Shown here: piece by piece, positions 1 through 5,615 of the stretch
Numbering within the stretch: the stretch's first letter is position 1
Layout: every line of letters begins with the position of its first letter
NCBI GenBank assembly: GCA_013812805.1
Contig: JACCSV010000119.1
Location: 1 to 5,615, forward strand
Direction of reading: 5' to 3'
DNA length: 5,615 bases
DNA from: Sphingomonas sp.
GTDB lineage: Bacteria > Pseudomonadota > Alphaproteobacteria > Sphingomonadales > Sphingomonadaceae
Position numbers and translations under genes: made by a program
Notes under the pieces: generated by a model
What the model was told of the DNA's origin: nothing
Seen by the model: only the letters and a program-made list of their open reading frames with translations
Database searches by the model: none

Positions 1-984
1 GACAATCTGCAGCTGCCCTACTGGCTGATGAACTTCGAAGAGCATTGCGAAGTGCTGCTGACGACTCAGGGCGGCGACCGCCAGCGCGACGCCGACATCC
101 TCGCCAAATGCCTGCTCGCCGCCCGCACCAAGGGCAAGGACATGAGCCAGTACGGCAAGGTCACGGTGGATTCGCCGATTCCCTATCTGCTGACCGACCT
201 CAACGCGATCCTCGTCAACGAGATGGGCAAGCTCGACCGCGCCGGCGACACTTTGCCGTTCCAGCGCCTCAAGACCAAGCTGGACGAATTGAAGGTCGAC
301 CCCCGCTACAGCTTCATGTTCTCCGGCATGCTGGTGTCGGATTCGATGGCCAGCTTCGTCGCCCGCCTGTTCCGCCTCCCCGCCAACGGCCGGCCGATCT
401 CGATCGTCGACGTCTCCGGCGTCCCGTCCGAAATCACCTCCGTCGTCGTGTCGGTCTTGGCGCGGATGGTGTTCGATTATGCGATCTGGTCGCGCACCGA
501 AGCCCAGCGGCCGATCCTGCTGGTTTGCGAGGAAGCCCACCGCTACGTCCCCAAGGACGAGAACGCCGGCGGCCAGGCGGTTCGCAAGATCCTCGAGCGG
601 ATCGCCAAGGAAGGCCGCAAGTACGGAGTCAGCCTCGGCCTGATCACGCAGCGCCCGTCCGACTTGGCCGAAGGCGTACTGTCGCAGTGCGGCACGATCA
701 TCTCGATGCGACTCAACAACGACCGCGACCAGGCGTGCGTGCGGGCGGCTATGCCGGAGGGCGCGCGCGGCTTCCTCGACGCGATCCCGGCGCTTCGCAA
801 CCGCGAATGCATCGTCTGCGGCGAAGGCGTGTCGATCCCGATCCGGGTGCGCTTCGACGACCTCGAGCCCGAAAAGCGCCCCGCCTCCTCCGACCCGAGC
901 TTCGCCGCCTTGTGGCGCGAAACCGGCGGCGAGGAAGGCATCATCCAGCGCACGATCAAGCGCTGGCGCGGCCACGGCCGGTAG
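1..984 (+). CDS. HerA/DUF87-family P-loop ATPase, C-terminal part (5' end outside window)
   Basis: The frame is open from the first base to the TAG at 982-984, giving 327 residues and no start that must be the true one; the ATG at 28 is internal. The protein resembles HerA-type ATPases (COG0433), FtsK/VirD4-related hexameric motors that translocate DNA. Visible hallmarks are a Walker B strand with acidic pair, PILLVCEEAH (about 511-540), the following ERIAKEGRKYGV helix (about 595-630), which is typical of HerA, and a sensor-like strand GLITQRPSDL (about 637-666). The Walker A motif and N-terminal HAS barrel should lie upstream of the window. The tail is basic (IKRWRGHGR). Archaeal HerA works with the nuclease NurA in DNA-end resection, and some bacterial HerA proteins pair with Sir2 or DUF4297 effectors in phage defence. 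No such partner lies downstream here, so the role of this copy is open. Family assignment is firm; function is inference. Confidence 0.88.
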   Translation, partial: DNLQLPYWLMNFEEHCEVLLTTQGGDRQRDADILAKCLLAARTKGKDMSQYGKVTVDSPIPYLLTDLNAILVNEMGKLDRAGDTLPFQRLKTKLDELKVDPRYSFMFSGMLVSDSMASFVARLFRLPANGRPISIVDVSGVPSEITSVVVSVLARMVFDYAIWSRTEAQRPILLVCEEAHRYVPKDENAGGQAVRKILERIAKEGRKYGVSLGLITQRPSDLAEGVLSQCGTIISMRLNNDRDQACVRAAMPEGARGFLDAIPALRNRECIVCGEGVSIPIRVRFDDLEPEKRPASSDPSFAALWRETGGEEGIIQRTIKRWRGHGR

Positions 985-991
985 CAGCTTC

Positions 992-1004
992 GGGCCACGG
1001 GCCC
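992..1004 (+). terminator. Short GC hairpin just after the ATPase stop (possible weak terminator)
   Basis: GGGCC at 992-996 pairs with GGCCC at 1000-1004 across a three-base loop, 7 bases past the stop codon. There is no T-run after it, so it is not a classic intrinsic terminator. Short GC dyads are also frequent by chance in DNA this rich in G and C. Position is the main support. Confidence 0.25.
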
Positions 1005-1064
1005 ACCGTCTCGCCTCCACCACTTTGAGTCGTGCTCAACGGACGCAAAACCTCTCAGCATCCG

Positions 1065-1090
1065 TTCAGATGCCATTTGGCACAGCTGAA
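1065..1090. repeat. Two-tier inverted repeat (TTCAG/CTGAA enclosing TGCCA/TGGCA)
   Basis: TTCAG (1065-1069) pairs with CTGAA (1086-1090), and nested inside TGCCA (1071-1075) pairs with TGGCA (1078-1082) around a TT loop. The unpaired bases are A1070 on one side and CAG 1083-1085 on the other. The element contains TTGGCA (1077-1082), which resembles a -35 hexamer; 17 bases further on is TAGGGA (1100-1105), only a poor -10 match. It could be part of a promoter, an operator, or a copy of a dispersed genomic repeat. The sequence alone cannot decide between these. Confidence 0.4.
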
Positions 1091-1110
1091 TTCGGCAGCT
1101 AGGGAACCCG

Positions 1111-1143
1111 CCGTCCGCCGGCAATTCGCCGGGCGGCCGACGG
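1111..1143. repeat. Imperfect GC-rich inverted repeat
   Basis: CCGTC (1111-1115) pairs with GACGG (1139-1143), and CGCCGGC (1116-1122) pairs with the GCCGG-G-CG segment from 1128, with a bulged G and an extra GCC on the 3' side. The loop is AATTC (1123-1127). It directly abuts the next palindrome, so the two could form tandem stem-loops in RNA or adjacent protein-binding sites. No T-run follows it. Confidence 0.35.
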
Positions 1144-1167
1144 AACAGCCGCCACGGCGGACTGTTC
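1142..1167 (+). promoter_or_regulatory. Palindrome containing an EcfG-like GGAAC...GTT element
   Basis: GAACAG-CCGCC (1143-1153) is the reverse complement of GGCGG-CTGTTC (1156-1167) apart from a single inserted A at 1161, giving 11-base arms around AC. The same segment reads GGAAC (1142-1146), 17 bases, GTT (1164-1166). The general stress sigma factor EcfG of alphaproteobacteria recognises GGAAC, 16-17 bases, then CGTT; here the first base of the -10 element is T instead of C. It could therefore be a stress promoter on the plus strand driving the desaturase, or a repressor operator whose symmetry mimics that pattern. Transcription from it would begin near 1172, giving a leader of about 130 bases if translation starts at 1302. 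Confidence 0.38.
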
Positions 1168-1301
1168 AGTCGTCGGTACTCAAAAGAGAAGTGAGACGAT
1201 TGCTAAACGGATCCGGTAACGACGACGGTGAACTGTGCTATGCCGGAACAACCGTAGAGGCTCCTCGGATTGAACCGGCCGGGCGCAGCGGTCCCGACCC
1301 C

Positions 1302-2258
1302 ATGCATCTCGTGCGTGCGCTCGCTCCCTATCGTAATCCGCGACTTTCGCGCAGCTGGACCGAGCTGGGCATCACGCTTGTTCCGTTCCTGGCGATATCG
1401 GGCGTCATGCTCGCCGCCGTCGAACAAGGATATTGGCTGGCGCTACTGCTGGTGCCCTTGGCTGCCGGCCTGCTGCTCCGGCTGTTCCTGATCCAGCACG
1501 ATTGCGGGCATGGATCGTTTTTCCCGAGCCGGGCGGTCAATGACTGGGTCGGCCGCTGCCTCGGCGTCCTGACGCTGACACCCTATGCCTGCTGGAGGCG
1601 CTCACACGCGCTGCATCACTCGAGCACCGGCAACCTCGACGCCCGCGGGTTTGGCGACATCGACACGCTGACCGTCCGCGAATATCGCGCCAGGTCGCGC
1701 TGGAGCCAGGCTCGCTATCGCCTCTATCGCCATCCGCTGGTGATGTTCGGCGTCGGCCCGGCCTATTTGTTCCTGCTCCGTCACCGCCTTCCGATCGGAC
1801 TAAAAGGCCGCGAATATTGGGTCAGTGCGCTCGGCAGCAATGCCGTGACGGCACTGCTCCTGGTCGCGCTTGCAAGCATCTTCGGCCTCAAGGCACTGTT
1901 GCTGGTGCAGCTTCCCGTTTTGTTGCTCGCCGCGTCCGCCGGAGTCTGGCTGTTCTATGTCCAGCACCAGTTCGAGGAGGCCCATTGGGACGAGGATCAC
2001 AATTGGTCGTTCCACCAGGCGGCGTTGCATGGCAGCTCCCACCTCGATCTTCCCACGGTGCTGCGCTGGTTCACTGCCAATATCGGAGTCCACCACGTCC
2101 ACCACCTGGCCAGCCGGATTCCGTATTACCGTCTGCCGGAAGTATTGCGCGATCGTCCCGACCTGGTCGCGGTCAACCGGCTGACCATCGCCGATACCTT
2201 CAAGACGTTCCGCCTGGCGCTGTGGGACGAAGAGCAGCGGCGCCTGGTTCGGTTCTGA
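1302..2258 (+). CDS. Integral-membrane fatty acid desaturase (acyl-lipid type)
   Basis: From the ATG at 1302 this encodes 318 residues and ends in TGA. It belongs to the membrane di-iron desaturases, which insert a cis double bond into membrane fatty acyl chains using O2 and electrons from a ferredoxin or similar donor, and so adjust membrane fluidity. The three histidine boxes are complete: HDCGH (66-70), HALHH (102-106) and HHVHH (264-268), with a further conserved-looking QHQFEEAHW (221-229). Hydrophobic segments at about 23-43, 45-63 and 181-222 fit the four-helix topology; the histidines would lie on the cytoplasmic side. The LVRALAPYRNP opening resembles the N-terminus of Bacillus-type desaturases. 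The start is uncertain: no good Shine-Dalgarno precedes 1302, while in-frame GTG 1191 and TTG 1200 follow a purine-rich AAAGAGAAGTGAG tract and GTG 1032 is further upstream. Position-specific activity (delta-5, delta-9 or other) cannot be read from sequence. Confidence 0.9.
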   Translation: MHLVRALAPYRNPRLSRSWTELGITLVPFLAISGVMLAAVEQGYWLALLLVPLAAGLLLRLFLIQHDCGHGSFFPSRAVNDWVGRCLGVLTLTPYACWRRSHALHHSSTGNLDARGFGDIDTLTVREYRARSRWSQARYRLYRHPLVMFGVGPAYLFLLRHRLPIGLKGREYWVSALGSNAVTALLLVALASIFGLKALLLVQLPVLLLAASAGVWLFYVQHQFEEAHWDEDHNWSFHQAALHGSSHLDLPTVLRWFTANIGVHHVHHLASRIPYYRLPEVLRDRPDLVAVNRLTIADTFKTFRLALWDEEQRRLVRF

Positions 2259-2266
2259 CCGCTGCT
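2233..2266. terminator. Possible bidirectional hairpin at the convergent gene ends
   Basis: AGCAGCGG (2233-2240) is the exact reverse complement of CCGCTGCT (2259-2266), with an 18-base loop that includes the desaturase stop codon. It sits where two convergent genes end only 10 bases apart, and a perfect dyad would work for both strands. Neither side has a T-run, so intrinsic termination is not assured. The left arm is also coding sequence. Confidence 0.35.
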
Positions 2267-2268
2267 GC

Positions 2269-3360
2269 TCAGGCGGACTGCTTCTGTCCGATCGCGAGCA
2301 ACTCCTTGAGCCTCGACTTGAACGCCTTGAGCTCATTGCCGCTGATCGCCGCTTTGGACTGAAGCTTGACTCCGAGCGGGTCGACGGCGCGCCCATTGAT
2401 TCGGACTTCGAAGTGCAGGTGCGGCCCGGTGGAGATGCCGGTCGAACCGACATAACCGATCACCTGGCCTTGGCGCACTGGCTGTCCGGGCTCGGCGGCG
2501 ATCGAGCTCATGTGCGAGTAAGTGGTGACGACCCCGCCGTCGTGGCGGACCTGGACCTGGCGGCCGTAGCCGCCCGCCCAGCCGGCTCCGACCACCTGCC
2601 CCTCCGCCGCGGCGACGATCGGGCTTCCATAGCGGCCGCGGAAATCGACGCCCGAATGCATCCGCGCGAAGCGCAGGATCGGGTGGTGCCGCATTCCGAA
2701 GCCCGACGTCATCCGCCCCGGGACCGGCGCCATCAACCCGTCCGAGCGGCGGTCGCCGGCATCGGCGGCGAACCAGTCGGTGCGGCCCGACGCGGTCCAT
2801 TTCAGCAACTGTACGTCGTCGCCCTGGAACCGATGAAGGCCGGCCAAGACCACCCGCGGTTGCTCACCTTTCGCAACCACCAGGTCGAAGCGGTCGAAGG
2901 GCGCGACGTCGGCGCCGACGTCGATTCGGCTGGCCAGCGCGCCAAGATATTCGGCGGCGAGCCTGGGGGTCACGCCGGCGTCACGAAGCGACCAGTACAG
3001 CCCGCCACTGACTTCGCCCTGGACCCGGATGGCGGTGTCGGTCGTCACGATCACCGGCTTGGCCGGCTCGCCGGGGTTCTCTCGAGGCAGCACCAACAGC
3101 GGGCTCGGCTCGGCCGCGGCGGGAGCGGCAGAAAGCATCGGATTCAGATGATATTGCCCGGTCGGCCGGGCGATGCTCGAGTCGCCCGCGGCGAGCAGGT
3201 CGAACCCAGGCGCCAGCGCCAGCGCGCTTGCGCACAGCAAGGCGAGCGTCGCCACCCCGCGCCACCAGCGCGGCCCGATCGGCTCGGCCGCAAGGTCGAC
3301 CACCAGGCTCAAGCCCGGCACGCCGTTGACCAGGAGCGGTGTCCGTACAAATTCGATCAA
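2269..3360 (-). CDS. M23-family (LytM-type) peptidoglycan endopeptidase, membrane-anchored
   Basis: This encodes 363 residues from a TTG at 3360 (read on the minus strand), chosen because AGGGGAG lies 7 bases upstream. M23 enzymes are zinc metallopeptidases that cut peptide cross-links of the cell wall. The C-terminal domain (about 208-330) holds the full signature: HSGVD (H235 and D239, zinc ligands), YSHM (H283) and GPHLHFE (H314 catalytic, H316 zinc ligand). It therefore looks catalytically competent, unlike the degenerate LytM activators EnvC and NlpD. About 34 cytoplasmic residues containing RWWRG precede one hydrophobic segment (about 35-52), so it is probably anchored in the inner membrane with the catalytic domain in the periplasm. 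Residues 55-205 form a Pro/Ala-rich linker and an uncharacterised N-terminal domain; the tail after 335 is Lys-rich and probably helical. It is convergent with the desaturase and divergent from the helicase. A CtrA-type box upstream suggests cell-cycle control. Confidence 0.92.
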   Translation of the reverse strand: MIEFVRTPLLVNGVPGLSLVVDLAAEPIGPRWWRGVATLALLCASALALAPGFDLLAAGDSSIARPTGQYHLNPMLSAAPAAAEPSPLLVLPRENPGEPAKPVIVTTDTAIRVQGEVSGGLYWSLRDAGVTPRLAAEYLGALASRIDVGADVAPFDRFDLVVAKGEQPRVVLAGLHRFQGDDVQLLKWTASGRTDWFAADAGDRRSDGLMAPVPGRMTSGFGMRHHPILRFARMHSGVDFRGRYGSPIVAAAEGQVVGAGWAGGYGRQVQVRHDGGVVTTYSHMSSIAAEPGQPVRQGQVIGYVGSTGISTGPHLHFEVRINGRAVDPLGVKLQSKAAISGNELKAFKSRLKELLAIGQKQSA

Positions 3361-3367
3361 GTTTTAG

Positions 3368-3374
3368 CTCCCCT
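3368..3374 (-). promoter_or_regulatory. Ribosome binding site fixing the TTG start of the M23 gene
   Basis: On the minus strand AGGGGAG (3374 down to 3368) is a near-ideal Shine-Dalgarno. It is followed by a 7-base spacer, CTAAAAC, and the TTG at 3360-3358. No in-frame ATG competes at this position, so the strong site supports the rare TTG start. Confidence 0.7.
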
Positions 3375-3396
3375 GCCGCAGTCATCGCTCAGCACG

Positions 3397-3412
3397 GTTA
3401 ACAGCCGTTTAA
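3397..3412 (-). promoter_or_regulatory. CtrA-type binding site TTAA-N7-TTAAC
   Basis: Read on the minus strand, the sequence is TTAA (3412-3409), ACGGCTG, TTAAC (3401-3397). This is an exact match to the full CtrA consensus TTAA-N7-TTAAC known from Caulobacter and other alphaproteobacteria. It lies 37-52 bases upstream of the TTG start of the M23 gene, a position typical for CtrA overlapping the promoter core, and about 62 bases upstream of the helicase ATG on the other strand. A small dyad, AGCCG/CGGCT (3403-3407 and 3416-3420), overlaps it. AT-rich words are scarce in this GC-rich DNA, so a chance match is less likely. Binding by CtrA is inference. Confidence 0.6.
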
Positions 3413-3473
3413 ATTCGGCTTCTTTTCGCGTCCGCCACCTTGCGCTTGGCTGCAGTGCTGCCACATTCCAGTG

Positions 3474-5615
<2,142 letters not shown>

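Larger units (their letters stand above)
985..1301. other. Intergenic region rich in inverted repeats
   Basis: These 317 bases separate the ATPase from the desaturase and contain no convincing gene. The desaturase frame is open back to a GTG at 1032, but the residues it would encode (Arg/Pro/Ser-rich, no hydrophobic pattern) do not look like a domain. The stretch carries at least four dyads: GGGCC/GGCCC at 992-1004 right after the ATPase stop, then dyads at 1065-1090, 1111-1143 and 1143-1167. This suggests a terminator followed by promoter, operator or structured-leader sequence for the desaturase. A five-codon mini-frame (MPEQP, 1240-1257) is present but may be chance. Confidence 0.6.

Noticed and set aside
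45..1028. A 327-codon frame overlapping the ATPase in another frame
   Set aside because: It is extremely Arg/Pro-rich, typical of an out-of-frame reading of GC-rich coding DNA. The HerA motifs are in the other frame.
1077..1097. A sigma-54 promoter (TTGGCAC followed by GGCA)
   Set aside because: The GG and GC elements are 14 bases apart instead of the required 10.
543..1124. A 193-codon minus-strand frame across the ATPase end and the intergenic region
   Set aside because: Its first part lies in the repeat-rich intergenic DNA and the rest is antisense to the ATPase. No motif, hydrophobic pattern or ribosome binding site stands out.
1103..1127. A second EcfG-type promoter starting at GGAAC 1103
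   Set aside because: No GTT occurs at the required 16-17 base spacing. The GGAAC at 1245 fails for the same reason.
1032..1301. A 90-residue N-terminal extension of the desaturase from GTG 1032
   Set aside because: It would make the protein longer than usual for the family, the residues look non-domain-like, and it would overlap the dyad cluster that looks regulatory.

Overview
This is a high-GC window (two sampled 60-base lines give about 72% in the last gene and 60% in the desaturase). Base composition, protein styles and a CtrA-type box suggest an alphaproteobacterium, most likely a sphingomonad (Sphingomonadales). It looks like ordinary chromosome. I see no transposase, integrase, CRISPR array, tRNA or rRNA.

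Layout: (1) Bases 1-984, plus strand: the C-terminal part of a HerA/DUF87-type hexameric ATPase whose start lies before the window. (2) Bases 985-1301: a 317-base region without a convincing gene. It is rich in dyad symmetry and contains a GGAAC-N17-GTT element inside a long palindrome, a possible EcfG-type stress promoter or an operator. (3) Bases 1302-2258, plus: an integral-membrane fatty acid desaturase with all three histidine boxes; its start is uncertain. (4) A convergent junction of only 10 bases, with a hairpin that could stop transcription both ways. (5) Bases 2269-3360, minus: a membrane-anchored M23 (LytM-type) peptidoglycan endopeptidase, starting at a TTG behind a strong ribosome binding site. 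(6) Bases 3361-3473: a 113-base divergent control region with a perfect TTAA-N7-TTAAC CtrA-type site. (7) Base 3474 to the end, plus: a SUV3-like RNA helicase, cut off by the window edge.

The genes do not form one pathway. The desaturase and the M23 peptidase both act on the cell envelope (membrane lipid fluidity and wall remodelling), but they are convergent and not co-transcribed. The peptidase and the helicase are divergent and share a control region, where the CtrA-type box suggests cell-cycle control of the peptidase. I did not find a clearly new biological system. The best leads are regulatory: the CtrA-type box and the palindrome-embedded stress-promoter-like element. What lies upstream of the HerA ATPase is also worth examining.
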